Made by a program: the position numbers and the translations under genes. A model generated the notes under the pieces. It was not told the DNA's origin and did no database searches. It saw only the letters and a program-made list of their open reading frames with translations. A stretch of 64,000 bases of DNA. Origin: Lentzea terrae. Its GTDB lineage: Bacteria > Actinomycetota > Actinomycetes > Mycobacteriales > Pseudonocardiaceae. The first letter of the stretch is position 1. Each line of letters starts with the position of its first letter. The stretch is taken from the NCBI RefSeq assembly GCF_003265345.1, contig NZ_QFWW01000006.1, positions 520,011 through 584,010 on the forward strand. The letters run 5' to 3'. Shown here piece by piece: positions 1 to 8,170 of this stretch.

Positions 1-633
1 CGTCGTCAGATGCCCCGCCAGCAACGCGAGATCGGTGCAGCCGATGAGCACGCGGTCACTGCCGCGCGCCCAGTCCTGGTTCAGGTTCGCCTCCAGCAGC
101 GACGCGGCCTCACCCGCCTCCCAGCCGCTCTTCACGCCCTCCACCACCGCGTCGATGCCCTTCTGGCTCACCTGGTCCGGGTAGACCGGCGTGATCCCGG
201 CGGCGTGCAGCGCGGGTTCCAGCAGGCGCAGCGAGCGGGCCGCCGATGTGACAGCGAGTGCGGGGCGCAGGACACCGGAGGCACGCAACGCCGTGGCGAC
301 GGCGGTGCGCCCGTCGAGCACCGGCACCCGCACCGCCGCGGCGATCGGTTGGTAGTAGGCGTGCGTCGTGATGGAGGTCAGCACCAGCAGCCCGCAGCCG
401 CTGTCCTCCAGCCGGCGCGCCACGTCGCGCAGCGCCGTCGTCGGGTCGGGGCCGCCGTCGCTGAGGTGCCGCAGTCTGCTCGGGATCGCCGGGTCGGAGA
501 TCAGCACGACGTGCGGGTGGTCCTGGTCGTCCGCGCCCTGCACCGCCTCGACGAGGCAGCGGTAGAAGTAGGCGCCCGCGGCGGGGCCGAGACCACCGAT
601 GACGCCGATGCCGCGCCGGTACCGGCCGCTCAT
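1..633 (-). CDS. Aspartate/glutamate racemase family protein (3' end outside window)
   Basis: The C-terminus is cut by the window edge; about 211 residues are visible, starting MSGRYRRG. The family interconverts amino-acid enantiomers using two acid-base residues, normally two cysteines. The N-terminal Rossmann-like loop GVIGGLGP (res. 10-17) and the second catalytic motif GCTDLALL are present. At the first catalytic position, usually Cys in a CNTxH context, this protein reads SITTH with Ser87. Some family members, such as E. coli YgeA, use Thr there. The start ATG overlaps the stop of the dioxygenase gene (ATGA), so it is the last visible gene of the operon. It could supply a D-amino acid or be a related isomerase or decarboxylase; substrate unknown. 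Confidence 0.8.
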   Translation of the reverse strand, partial: MSGRYRRGIGVIGGLGPAAGAYFYRCLVEAVQGADDQDHPHVVLISDPAIPSRLRHLSDGGPDPTTALRDVARRLEDSGCGLLVLTSITTHAYYQPIAAAVRVPVLDGRTAVATALRASGVLRPALAVTSAARSLRLLEPALHAAGITPVYPDQVSQKGIDAVVEGVKSGWEAGEAASLLEANLNQDWARGSDRVLIGCTDLALLAGHLTT

Positions 634-1340
634 GCCGCGATCAGCATGCGCCGCAGGTGCCGTCGCCGGTCGGTGAAGGCGCTGCGCGAGTGCAACATTC
701 GCCAGTTGTCCCAGATGAGCAGGTCGCCGATGTCGAGCCGGACGCCGAAGCAGGCCTCGTCGAAGTACGTGCGGCCCTCCTTGACGTACCGCTCCAGCAG
801 ACCGGTGTCGGAGCCGGCCAGCACGTTGTTCTCGGAGAAGCGGATGAGTAGCCTACCGTTCACCTCCTCCAGCGCCGGGTGGGTCGCGTTCAGCTCGATT
901 CCCTGGCGGGCCAGGCCTTCGCTGGACCGCCAGTCGAACTTCTCGCTCGCCAGCCGGGCGCGGTCCTCGGCCGCCAGTCCGTCCACAAAGGACTTTCCGT
1001 CGGCGAGCAGCGTCTCACCGCCCTCACCCTGCGCCGGACGGACGCACCACAGCACGACGAACTGCGGTGGCTGCGTGTCGAGCTCGTAGCCCTCGGTGTG
1101 CGGCACGAGCGCCCGCGTGTTGCGCGAGTCGTAGACGTCGTCGAGGTCCGGCTGCGGGCGCAGGTCCCAGACCAGCTCACCGTCGTACTGCGGCATCGGT
1201 GTGCCGAACGAGGTCGCGAACCGCCGGTGGTCGAACTCCGCCGGCAGGCTCCGCAGGTGGGCGTAGCCGTCCACCTCCAAGGTCTTGCGGACGTGGTTCA
1301 CCAGCCCGCGGACCCAGGCCGGCAGTGCAGGTTCGTTCAT
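630..1340 (-). CDS. TauD/TfdA-family Fe(II)/2-oxoglutarate-dependent oxygenase
   Basis: A 236-residue protein of the TauD/clavaminate-synthase-like fold. These enzymes use Fe(II), O2 and 2-oxoglutarate for hydroxylation, desaturation, halogenation or isonitrile formation. The metal triad is visible as His81-x-Glu83 (PHTEGY) and distal His217 (MLHSRSAF), with an Arg cluster at 226-231 that can hold 2-oxoglutarate. HxE rather than HxD is known from clavaminate synthase and keeps the carboxylate ligand, so oxygenase rather than halogenase chemistry is expected. It is short (typical TauD about 280) but contains the whole core. It lies six bases after the upstream hydrolase stop and overlaps the racemase gene. 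The substrate is not recognisable. Confidence 0.85.
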   Translation of the reverse strand: MNEPALPAWVRGLVNHVRKTLEVDGYAHLRSLPAEFDHRRFATSFGTPMPQYDGELVWDLRPQPDLDDVYDSRNTRALVPHTEGYELDTQPPQFVVLWCVRPAQGEGGETLLADGKSFVDGLAAEDRARLASEKFDWRSSEGLARQGIELNATHPALEEVNGRLLIRFSENNVLAGSDTGLLERYVKEGRTYFDEACFGVRLDIGDLLIWDNWRMLHSRSAFTDRRRHLRRMLIAA

Positions 1341-1346
1341 CGGTGC

Positions 1347-2204
1347 TCACTCGTTTCCGGTCAGGAAGTCGGTCAGGGCGGCGACGACGGCGGCGGGAGC
1401 TTCCTCCTGCGGGAAGTCGCCGCAGCCGGGCAGCAGCACCAGCCGGGAGCCCGGGATCAGCTCCGCGAACCGGTGGCCGGTCGACGGCGGCACGAGGCGG
1501 TCCTCGGCGCCGAACAACAACAACGCCGGAATAGCGAGCCCGTCGAGTGGTCCGGCGAGCGCGTCGAAGTCCTCGCCGTAGCTCAGCCGGACGCCGAGCC
1601 CGAAGCGCGCCATCACCGCACCCCGGCGGCGCAACTGGCGGTGATAGCCGCGCACCACGGCCGGATCCGGCACGAAACCGGGGCCGTGTGCGGCGGCCCA
1701 CTTCTCGGCGAACGGGCGGTACGGGAACAGTGCCGCGAGCAGCGGACCGGCCACGGGCGCGGCGAGCGCGCGGTACAGGCCGAGGTTCGCCGCTCCCTCG
1801 CCGAGCGCACCGGCGGCCATCACGACCAGCCGGGACACCCGCCCGGGATGCAGGGCGGCCAGCCACGCGGCCAGCGACCCGCCCATCTGGCTGCCGACGA
1901 CCGCCGGCGCGGCCAGGCCGAGCGCGTCGAACAACTCGACGAGCAGACCCGCCGCCCGCGCCGCCGTCCAGTCGCGGGCACGAGGGGCCGGCGAACCACC
2001 GCAGCCGGGCAGGTCGACCAGCACGACGCGATGCCGCCGCGCCAGGCCCGGATGCACGTCGCGCCACGTCACCGCGGACGTCAGGAACCCGTGCAGCAGC
2101 ACGACGGGCGGGCCGTCGGCCGGACCGGTCTGGTAGACCCGCAGGTCCGCGTCGCGCAACCGGATCGTGCTGCTCTCCCCGAGAGCCAGTGGGCCGGCCG
2201 TCAT
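1347..2204 (-). CDS. Alpha/beta-hydrolase-fold protein lacking nucleophile and catalytic His
   Basis: A 285-residue alpha/beta-hydrolase-fold protein with the oxyanion-side HGF motif (res. 38-40), the nucleophile-elbow strand and a conserved acid (GAEDRLVPP). The elbow reads GSQMGG, putting Gln106 where Ser belongs in GxSxGG. The usual catalytic His before FPQEEAP is Asp263 (GCGDFPQEEAP). With two of the three triad residues replaced it should not be a normal esterase. It may be a non-hydrolytic member such as a lyase, cyclase or oxygenase-like protein, or a binding partner. The ATG start was chosen because it overlaps the stop of the preceding hydrolase gene (ATGA); longer in-frame extensions would run into that gene. 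Confidence 0.85.
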   Translation of the reverse strand: MTAGPLALGESSTIRLRDADLRVYQTGPADGPPVVLLHGFLTSAVTWRDVHPGLARRHRVVLVDLPGCGGSPAPRARDWTAARAAGLLVELFDALGLAAPAVVGSQMGGSLAAWLAALHPGRVSRLVVMAAGALGEGAANLGLYRALAAPVAGPLLAALFPYRPFAEKWAAAHGPGFVPDPAVVRGYHRQLRRRGAVMARFGLGVRLSYGEDFDALAGPLDGLAIPALLLFGAEDRLVPPSTGHRFAELIPGSRLVLLPGCGDFPQEEAPAAVVAALTDFLTGNE

Positions 2205-2974
2205 CGGCCGAACACCTCGGTCACCAGCTCGTTGAACACCAACGGGGCCTCGACGGGCGGGATGTGCGCCGCGGGCAGCAGTTCCAGGCGCGCCCCCGGC
2301 ACCAGCGCGGCCAGCCGCTCGGTGAGCACCGGCGGGAAGAGGATGTCCTCCGCCCCGCCCACCACGAGCGTCGGACAGGTCACGCCACCGAACCACGTGC
2401 TGCTGTCGTGCTCGATCGCCTGGGTGTAGATGCTGCTCAGCGCGGCCACGTCGTACTGGTCGAACATGGCCTGCCGCAACGCGGTCTCGCGGCGCAGGAG
2501 GGTGGGCGCGCCCGCTGCGGAGAACAGCATGCTCTTGAGCACCTCCCAGAACCCGGGGAGGTCACCGCGTTCCAGGAAGCCGTTGAGCATCCGCAGCAGC
2601 AACGACGTCGGCCCGTGCGCCGCGGCGAACGTGGCGATCAGGCCGAGCCCGGTGAGCCGCTCGGCGTGCTTGGCGGCGAAGTGCTGGGCGACGAGCCCGC
2701 CGTGCGACATGCCGACGACCGCGGCCTCGGCGATGCCGAGGTGGTCGAGCACCGCGGCGAGGTCGTCGGCGTGCTGCGCGTTCGTCGGGAACCCGGTCTC
2801 CGACGGCGAGTCGCCGAACCCGCGCATGTCGTAGGTGAGCACGGTGAAGTCCTTGCTCAGCGCGGAAACCTGGCGCATCCAGCTGCCCTGCAGCGTGGCG
2901 AGCAGCACCAGCGGCGGTCCGCTGCCGCGCATCCGGTGGCTGATCCGGCCACCGTCCACTTCGATGAGTTCCAC
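2201..2974 (-). CDS. Alpha/beta hydrolase (intact triad)
   Basis: A 257-residue hydrolase with the canonical nucleophile elbow GMSHGG (Ser90), acid in GAEDILFPP and histidine in AAHIPPVEAP. The usual N-terminal HG oxyanion motif is replaced by LLATLQGS. Relatives include 3-oxoadipate enol-lactonases, thioesterase-like and ester or amide hydrolases. It sits between the adenylating-enzyme gene and the degenerate hydrolase, with which it overlaps by four bases, so the pair is probably translationally coupled. The two hydrolases may have arisen by duplication, but they are too diverged to state this from inspection. A role in releasing an activated acyl intermediate is plausible but unproven. Confidence 0.85.
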   Translation of the reverse strand: MELIEVDGGRISHRMRGSGPPLVLLATLQGSWMRQVSALSKDFTVLTYDMRGFGDSPSETGFPTNAQHADDLAAVLDHLGIAEAAVVGMSHGGLVAQHFAAKHAERLTGLGLIATFAAAHGPTSLLLRMLNGFLERGDLPGFWEVLKSMLFSAAGAPTLLRRETALRQAMFDQYDVAALSSIYTQAIEHDSSTWFGGVTCPTLVVGGAEDILFPPVLTERLAALVPGARLELLPAAHIPPVEAPLVFNELVTEVFGR

Positions 2975-2992
2975 TGTCGTGTCTCCCGTGGG

Positions 2993-4582
2993 TCAGCTGG
3001 GTACGGCTTTGAGCGGTTGCCAGTCGGCCTTGCTGCCGTGCACCTCGTCGATCACGTGCCGGCGCGGCTTGGTCGTCTCGGTGAGACAGCCCTCCTCGAC
3101 GGTCGGCAGGCGATCGATCACGGCGTACGCCCGCACCCGTTCCCACGGGTGCAGACTGCGGTTCACGCCCTGCACGGCGGCTTCGAGATCCCTGCTGCCC
3201 GGCACACCGCCGGGTTCGAAGAACAGCAGCGCGCCGAGCTTTCCCTCTGGCAGCGTCGTGAGCTGGCACAGCCCGGCGCCGGTGGCGACGGCCAGCGCGG
3301 TCTCGATCGGCGCGACGAAGACCTTCTCGCCGCTGGGCAGCACCGTGAAGTCGCGCAGTCTGCCGAGCACGCGCAGGAACCCGTCCGCGTCGATCTCGCC
3401 GACGTCCGCGGTCGGCTCGAACCTCTCCGGGTCCCAGACCTTCTCCTCGATCCCGCCGGCGGTCAGCCGGCCGTGCAGGAACGGGGTCGGGGTGCGCACC
3501 AGCACCTCGCGGGTCTCCTCGTCGAGACGGACCTCGCCCCACGGGATCGGTTTGCCCACGGTGCCGGGCCTGCGGGCGTCCGGCCTGTTCAGACCGATCA
3601 TCCCGAGCTCGGTCGTGCCGTAGACCTCGAAGACCGGGAGGTCCGCCTCGATCAGCTCGGCCATCAGCGCCGGGTCGGTGGGCGCGCTGCCCACGAAGAT
3701 CGCCCGGATCGCGTCGCCGAAGACCGCGCGGTAGGCCGCCGCGCGCGGGACGTTCTCGCCGCGGGTGTTGGTGGCCACCCGCCAGCGGACGTGCTCCAGC
3801 ACGCGCGGCACCGTGACGTGCAGCGTCGGTTGCAGAGTTGCGCTGTCGGCGGCCATGTGCGCGGGGTCGGACAGAACGAAGTCGAGCCCGGCGCGCAGGC
3901 CCCAGTAGAGCATCATCCGCTGAGGCAGGTGCGACAACGGCAAGTACAGCAACAAACGGTCACCGCGGCCGAAGCCGTAGATCTCGGCGAACCTGTCCAT
4001 TGTGTACAGCAACGGGGCCGCGGCGACGGTGAACAGCTTGGGTTCGGACAGGGTGCCGCTCGTCGAGACCACGGTGAACGGGCCGGTGCGGGCCGGCGCG
4101 GGCGCGGTGCGCTCCTTCGCGTCGGCCTGCTCCACCAGTTCGTCCACCGACTCGATCCCGTGCGGCGGGGACCCGAGGAAGATCACGTCGAGACCGGCCG
4201 CGCGAAACGCCTCGACCGCGTCGCGGTTGTCCGTGAACACCGTGCGGCAGCCGCTCTCCACAGCCGTCGCCACCACCCGCGGCACCGGCGCGCTCGGGTA
4301 GAGCGCGACCGACAACGCACCGGCGAGCACGCACGCCAGGTCGGCGAGCACCCACTCGTACCCGGTCGCACCGTGGATGGCGACCACGGCGCCGGGCCCG
4401 CACCCTCTGGCCCGCAACGCCGCGGCCAGCGCACCGGCCTCCGCCCGGCACCGTGCGTGCGTGACCTCGACGGCGCGCGCACCGTTGCGCCGGAAGATGA
4501 TCAGGGACGCGTCGTTGCCGGCCATGGCGTCGAGGACACCGGGCAGCTCGCAGGCCGACGGCGCCGTGGTCACCACGCTCAC
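2993..4582 (-). CDS. AMP-binding acyl-CoA synthetase-like (ANL superfamily) protein
   Basis: A 529-residue adenylating enzyme resembling long-chain acyl-CoA synthetases. Visible motifs are the phosphate-binding loop STSGTLSEPK (res. 173-182, lacking the usual TTGxPK Gly), YGTTE (321-325), the ATP-ribose region TADVGEIDADGF (391-402), the hinge GR (407-408) and a C-terminal TETTKPRR carrying the probable catalytic Lys. It should activate a carboxylic acid as an adenylate and pass it to CoA or another acceptor; no carrier-protein gene is visible nearby. The GTG start overlaps the upstream stop (GTGA) and fits the coupling seen throughout the operon. Substrate unknown; fatty or arylic acid is a guess from family resemblance. 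Confidence 0.85.
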   Translation of the reverse strand: MSVVTTAPSACELPGVLDAMAGNDASLIIFRRNGARAVEVTHARCRAEAGALAAALRARGCGPGAVVAIHGATGYEWVLADLACVLAGALSVALYPSAPVPRVVATAVESGCRTVFTDNRDAVEAFRAAGLDVIFLGSPPHGIESVDELVEQADAKERTAPAPARTGPFTVVSTSGTLSEPKLFTVAAAPLLYTMDRFAEIYGFGRGDRLLLYLPLSHLPQRMMLYWGLRAGLDFVLSDPAHMAADSATLQPTLHVTVPRVLEHVRWRVATNTRGENVPRAAAYRAVFGDAIRAIFVGSAPTDPALMAELIEADLPVFEVYGTTELGMIGLNRPDARRPGTVGKPIPWGEVRLDEETREVLVRTPTPFLHGRLTAGGIEEKVWDPERFEPTADVGEIDADGFLRVLGRLRDFTVLPSGEKVFVAPIETALAVATGAGLCQLTTLPEGKLGALLFFEPGGVPGSRDLEAAVQGVNRSLHPWERVRAYAVIDRLPTVEEGCLTETTKPRRHVIDEVHGSKADWQPLKAVPS

Positions 4583-5244
4583 GCGTTCACCGTCGCCTTG
4601 CTCATGGCGTCGGTGAACAACTGGCCGTACGCGCGAAGCGTGTAGGTCCAGGTGGTGACCATCAGGTCGTAGCGCTCCGGGGTGGTGGCCGCGCGGTTGA
4701 ACGCCTTGCGCACCATCTCGATGTGCTCCTGGTCCTCCTCCGAGTGCACCTTGAGGAAGGTCAGCGCCTTCTGCGCGAACTCGTACTGCGCCATGGCGAC
4801 GGTGACCTTCGGCCCGAGCGAGGCGCCGAGTCCCTCGGTCGCCGCCGCGAAGCCGAGCAGGGACCGCGGGTCCTTCATCGAGACGGCCCAGTGGTTCTGG
4901 CCGACCATCGTCCAGGTGCCGATACCGGGCAGGCCCCCGAGGTAGGTGTCGGTGTCGTAGCCGAGCCGCTTCAGGTCCTGCACGCACAGCCGGTCGTGGT
5001 GGCGTTCCTCGATGGCGAGGTTGAGGAAGAAGTCCTGCAGCCAACCCTCGTCGCTGCGCGAGGCCGCCGCCGACAGGAAGTACGGCGTCTGGGTCACCAG
5101 GTGGTAGGTCTCCCGCAGGTAGGCGGCGTAGACCTCCTCGGTGAGGTCACCGCGCAGGATCAGGTCGATGAACGGGTGCTCGACGACGTCGGACCGCAGC
5201 GTGCTGTCCGTCTCCGCCAACGCCTTCTCGTAGGGAGTGGTCAT
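4579..5244 (-). CDS. Heme-oxygenase-like diiron oxidase (HDO/TenA-like fold) protein
   Basis: A 221-residue all-helical protein. Its ligand pattern matches heme-oxygenase-like diiron oxidases such as UndA, SznF and BesC: ExxH (Glu79/80-His82/83 in IEERHHD), a mid-helix Glu137 (ATEGLG), then His167-x3-Asp171-x2-His174 (VHSEEDQEHI). Known members do N-oxygenation, oxidative decarboxylation or C-C cleavage on free or carrier-bound amino and fatty acids. A TenA thiaminase is unlikely because it has no such metal-ligand set. The start ATG overlaps the ferritin-like gene stop (ATGA) and the stop overlaps the AMP-ligase start, so three consecutive products are coupled. Specific reaction unknown. Confidence 0.8.
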   Translation of the reverse strand: MTTPYEKALAETDSTLRSDVVEHPFIDLILRGDLTEEVYAAYLRETYHLVTQTPYFLSAAASRSDEGWLQDFFLNLAIEERHHDRLCVQDLKRLGYDTDTYLGGLPGIGTWTMVGQNHWAVSMKDPRSLLGFAAATEGLGASLGPKVTVAMAQYEFAQKALTFLKVHSEEDQEHIEMVRKAFNRAATTPERYDLMVTTWTYTLRAYGQLFTDAMSKATVNA

Positions 5245-5960
5245 GCCACGACCTCCATGATTCCGATCTTGGACATCACGTCGTCGAACCGAGCGCGGGT
5301 GCGGTCGATGTAGTCGGCGGACACGAACCCGGCGTCCATCGCGAACTGGATCGACTCCTTGAGCTGGCCGTCGAGGTAGCCGTCGAGGTGCTCGCGGTAC
5401 CACTTGCAGTGATCGACGGCCCGCTTGCGCGCCTCGGGGTTGCTGTCCAGCACCTGGTTCGCGACCGTGATGCCGAACGCGACGTGCCGGCGTTCCTCCC
5501 GCTCGATGCGCTCGAACTGGTGGAAGTACGGGGTGTTGCTGCGGGCGAGCTGGACGAGCTCCTCCATCGCCAGCACGCCTTCCGCGTAGAGGTTCAGCCC
5601 GATCAGGACCTCGATCTCGTCGTCGCTGTAGAAGAGCTTGGCGAACCGGTCACCGATGTCGTCGATCTTGTACGGCTCGTGGTCGAAGTCGTGCCACGGC
5701 TGGCCGAGCATCTCCACGCCCTCGCGGAACAACCGGGCGTGCACCACCTCGTCGGCCGCGTGCCGGATCAGGAAGTTCTTCTCCCGCAAGCCCTTGCGCC
5801 GCGGCAGCCACCGCGCGCAGAGATCGATGATGTCGAGCTCGGAGTAGTAGAAGTTGACGTAGACCGTCAGGATCAGGTCCCAGGCGTTGCGGCCGTACTT
5901 CTCGATGATCTCCTGTTTGAGCGTCATCGACGGGTCGCGTTCCACGGTCGTCGCGGTCAT
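5241..5960 (-). CDS. Ferritin-like diiron oxygenase-family protein
   Basis: A 239-residue helical protein with the ferritin-type four-helix ligand pattern: Glu71-x2-His74 (DEVVH), Glu127 (YAEG) and Glu156-x2-His159 (EERRH). Such carboxylate-bridged diiron sites occur in MiaE-like hydroxylases, AurF/CmlI-type N-oxygenases and related enzymes; the exact subfamily is not clear. The start was set at the second ATG (MTATTVERD). It has a good ribosome site, AAGGAGAG, seven bases upstream. The earlier ATG at 5975, which overlaps the upstream stop, gives only five more residues and itself lies over that site. It is followed directly by a second, unrelated diiron-fold gene, an unusual pairing. Confidence 0.8.
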   Translation of the reverse strand: MTATTVERDPSMTLKQEIIEKYGRNAWDLILTVYVNFYYSELDIIDLCARWLPRRKGLREKNFLIRHAADEVVHARLFREGVEMLGQPWHDFDHEPYKIDDIGDRFAKLFYSDDEIEVLIGLNLYAEGVLAMEELVQLARSNTPYFHQFERIEREERRHVAFGITVANQVLDSNPEARKRAVDHCKWYREHLDGYLDGQLKESIQFAMDAGFVSADYIDRTRARFDDVMSKIGIMEVVA

Positions 5961-5971
5961 GCCGCTCTCCT

Positions 5972-6538
5972 TCATGCGGTGGTGGGTTGCGGCGCCGCGG
6001 CGTCGAAGACGCTCTCGACGTCGATGGCGAGCGCCTTCAGAAAACGGCTCGTGAGGTTGTACATCCCGATCGCGAGCACGATGTTGACGATCTCGTCCGC
6101 GCCGAACTCGGCAGTGAGCCGTGCCCGCAGCTCGTCGGTGACGCCGTCGGGGTCGCGGGTGAGCACGTCCGCGGTCTCCAGGATCAGCGCCTCGCGGTCC
6201 TCGAACGCCTCGCGGACGTCGAGCAGGTCGCCCACCGCGGAGATCTGCTCCTCCGCGACCCCCGCCCGCCGGGCCGACGCGGTCATGTGCGCCACGCAGT
6301 AGGTGCAGTCCTGCGCCTTCGCCGTGCCGAGTGCGGCCAGCGCCCGCAGCCTCGGCCCGATCGAGGGCGACTTGTAGACCTGTGCCCACAGCGGCACGAA
6401 CACCGTGACGAGGTCCGGGCAATGCGCCATCACCCGCAGGATGTTGGGCACGAACCCGTACTCGCGTTCGACGGCCTGGAACAGCTGCGCGACCTCCGGC
6501 GGAACGTTGCGCTCACCGAGCATGTCGACCAGTGCCAT
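5972..6538 (-). CDS. Carboxymuconolactone decarboxylase/AhpD-like protein
   Basis: A 188-residue AhpD-superfamily protein with the redox motif Cys78-x2-Cys81-x2-His84 (DCTYCVAH). Proteins of this kind act as alkylhydroperoxidase/disulfide reductases or, less often, as decarboxylases. The CxxCxxH motif points to thiol-redox chemistry. Next to several O2-activating enzymes it may detoxify peroxide or supply reducing equivalents; this is inference. It lies 13 bases downstream of the halogenase-like gene and ends just before the ferritin-like gene, within the same operon. Confidence 0.85.
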   Translation of the reverse strand: MALVDMLGERNVPPEVAQLFQAVEREYGFVPNILRVMAHCPDLVTVFVPLWAQVYKSPSIGPRLRALAALGTAKAQDCTYCVAHMTASARRAGVAEEQISAVGDLLDVREAFEDREALILETADVLTRDPDGVTDELRARLTAEFGADEIVNIVLAIGMYNLTSRFLKALAIDVESVFDAAAPQPTTA

Positions 6539-6551
6539 GTCCGATCTCCTC

Positions 6552-8135
6552 TCACTCGGCCGGCTGCAACAGCCCGTAGCTGACGACCTCGTGGACGAGG
6601 CTCTGCGCGGCGTCCCGATCCGTTCCGCCGGTGGCGAGCTCGTCGACGAGCTCGACGCTGGAGCGGCCCTGCTCCGCCAGCGCGAGCAGCTGCTCCAGCC
6701 CGGTGGTGACCGGCACCGTCACCCCGCTCGGCGTGACGAGGGAGCGGGCCGGCCGCAGGTACGAGCCATCGATCGCGAGGTCGTCGACGTAGTTCAGGCC
6801 GGTGGCGGGCACGACCGCCTGGTGCGGGTCGACGCCGATGCCGGTGGACTTGCCGTCGAAGATCTGCTCGATGGTGTCGCGCAGCTCCGACGGCACGTCG
6901 AGCCGCTTCAGGTAGCGGCTGTACCAGGAGCGGTGCTGGAACGCGCCGGCGATCAGGGAGATGAACGCCTTCTCCGGCGCGATGTCCGGCACGTCGAACT
7001 GGCTGCGCGCGTGCCAGAAGTAGGAGTCCTTGGTACTGCCGTGGCCGCCGTAGAGGAAGTAGACCTGTGCCCGCAGCCGCGCGAACTCCTTGCGGTAGGC
7101 CGTTTCGTAGAAGCGCAGCGCGTCGGCGGCGGTGACGCCGGTCTGGTCGAGGATCGTGTTCACCGTGACCGCGGCGAGGAACCCGCTGAGCATGGCCAGG
7201 TGCACGCCCGTGGAGAACAACGGGTCGATGAAGCACGCCGCGTCGCCGACAGCGATGTACCCGTCGCCGCTGAACCGGTCGTAGGAGTACGACCAGTCCC
7301 TCGCCACGTGGATCTTGTCGACCCGCTGCGCGCCTTCCAGCCGCTTGGCGAGCTCCGGCGTGCGGGACAGGCAGTCGAGGTAGTACGCCTCCATGCCCGC
7401 GCCGCGGTTCTCGTGCACCACCTTGCTGTCCACGACCATGCCGATGCTGGTGCGGTCCTCGCGCAACGGGATGAACCACCACCAACCCTCGTCGAACGTG
7501 GGCAGGAAGGTGTTGCCGGAGTCGAGGCCGGGCGGCCGCTCGGCACCGGTCCAGTAGCTCCACACGGCGAGGTTCTTGAGGTAGGGGTCCCAGCTCTGCT
7601 CGTGCAGCCGCTTGGTGACCAGCCCTCCCTGACCGGAGGAGTCGACGATCCACCTCGTGCGCACGGTGGTGCTGACGCCGTCCGGGCCCTGGAAGGTGAC
7701 CGTCGAGTCGCCGTCCTCGCCGATCGTGAAGTCGGTGACCCGGTGCTCTTCACGCACCTCGGCGCCGTGCGTGCGGGCGTTGTCGAGCAGCAGCTTGTCG
7801 AACTCGCCGCGCTCGACCTGGTAGCCGTAGTCGTACGGCATCGCGAGCGCGTCCTTGAAGTAGACGGTCCAGGGCTCGCGGTTCTCGCCCCACACCCATT
7901 CCACGCCGTGCTTCTTGATGTAGCCGTCATTCTCGATTCGGTCGAGAACACCGATCCGCTGCATCAGCTCGGCCGTTCCCGACAACAGCGACTCACCGAT
8001 GTGGTAGCGCGGGAACTTCTCTGCCTCAAGAATGAGGACACGTTTTCCGTAATCGGCGAGGAGGGTGCCGGACATCGACCCACCGGGGCCACCACCGATC
8101 ACCACGACGTCATAGTTGGCAAGCTCTTCGGGCAC
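6552..8135 (-). CDS. FAD-dependent halogenase-like monooxygenase
   Basis: A 527-residue flavoprotein. The N-terminus carries the dinucleotide motif GGGPGG (res. 14-19) and FPRYHIGESLL (41-51), typical of phenol/pyrrole-type flavin-dependent halogenases. The halogenase signature WxWxIP is present as WWWFIP (218-223), the F-x-P-x-S-x-G signature appears as FIDPLFSTG, and Lys75 in KKHGVEWVWG aligns with the catalytic Lys region. Free FADH2 from a partner reductase would be needed; none is nearby. The GTG start is the only reasonable start and has GAGAGG eight bases upstream. A hydroxylase derived from this family cannot be excluded, and the C-terminal ~170 residues are not assigned. Confidence 0.85.
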   Translation of the reverse strand: MPEELANYDVVVIGGGPGGSMSGTLLADYGKRVLILEAEKFPRYHIGESLLSGTAELMQRIGVLDRIENDGYIKKHGVEWVWGENREPWTVYFKDALAMPYDYGYQVERGEFDKLLLDNARTHGAEVREEHRVTDFTIGEDGDSTVTFQGPDGVSTTVRTRWIVDSSGQGGLVTKRLHEQSWDPYLKNLAVWSYWTGAERPPGLDSGNTFLPTFDEGWWWFIPLREDRTSIGMVVDSKVVHENRGAGMEAYYLDCLSRTPELAKRLEGAQRVDKIHVARDWSYSYDRFSGDGYIAVGDAACFIDPLFSTGVHLAMLSGFLAAVTVNTILDQTGVTAADALRFYETAYRKEFARLRAQVYFLYGGHGSTKDSYFWHARSQFDVPDIAPEKAFISLIAGAFQHRSWYSRYLKRLDVPSELRDTIEQIFDGKSTGIGVDPHQAVVPATGLNYVDDLAIDGSYLRPARSLVTPSGVTVPVTTGLEQLLALAEQGRSSVELVDELATGGTDRDAAQSLVHEVVSYGLLQPAE

Positions 8136-8170
8136 AGTTGTCCTCTCGCTTCCGCGAATTCGTGCGGCGA

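Noticed and set aside
1547..4645. 1032-codon open frame on the plus strand
   Set aside because: It runs opposite the conserved hydrolase and AMP-ligase genes; its composition is Arg/Pro/Ala-rich, as expected for the complementary frame of high-GC coding DNA.
4579..5244. TenA thiaminase annotation
   Set aside because: The complete diiron ligand pattern and the biosynthetic context fit the HDO family better; no thiamine genes are near.
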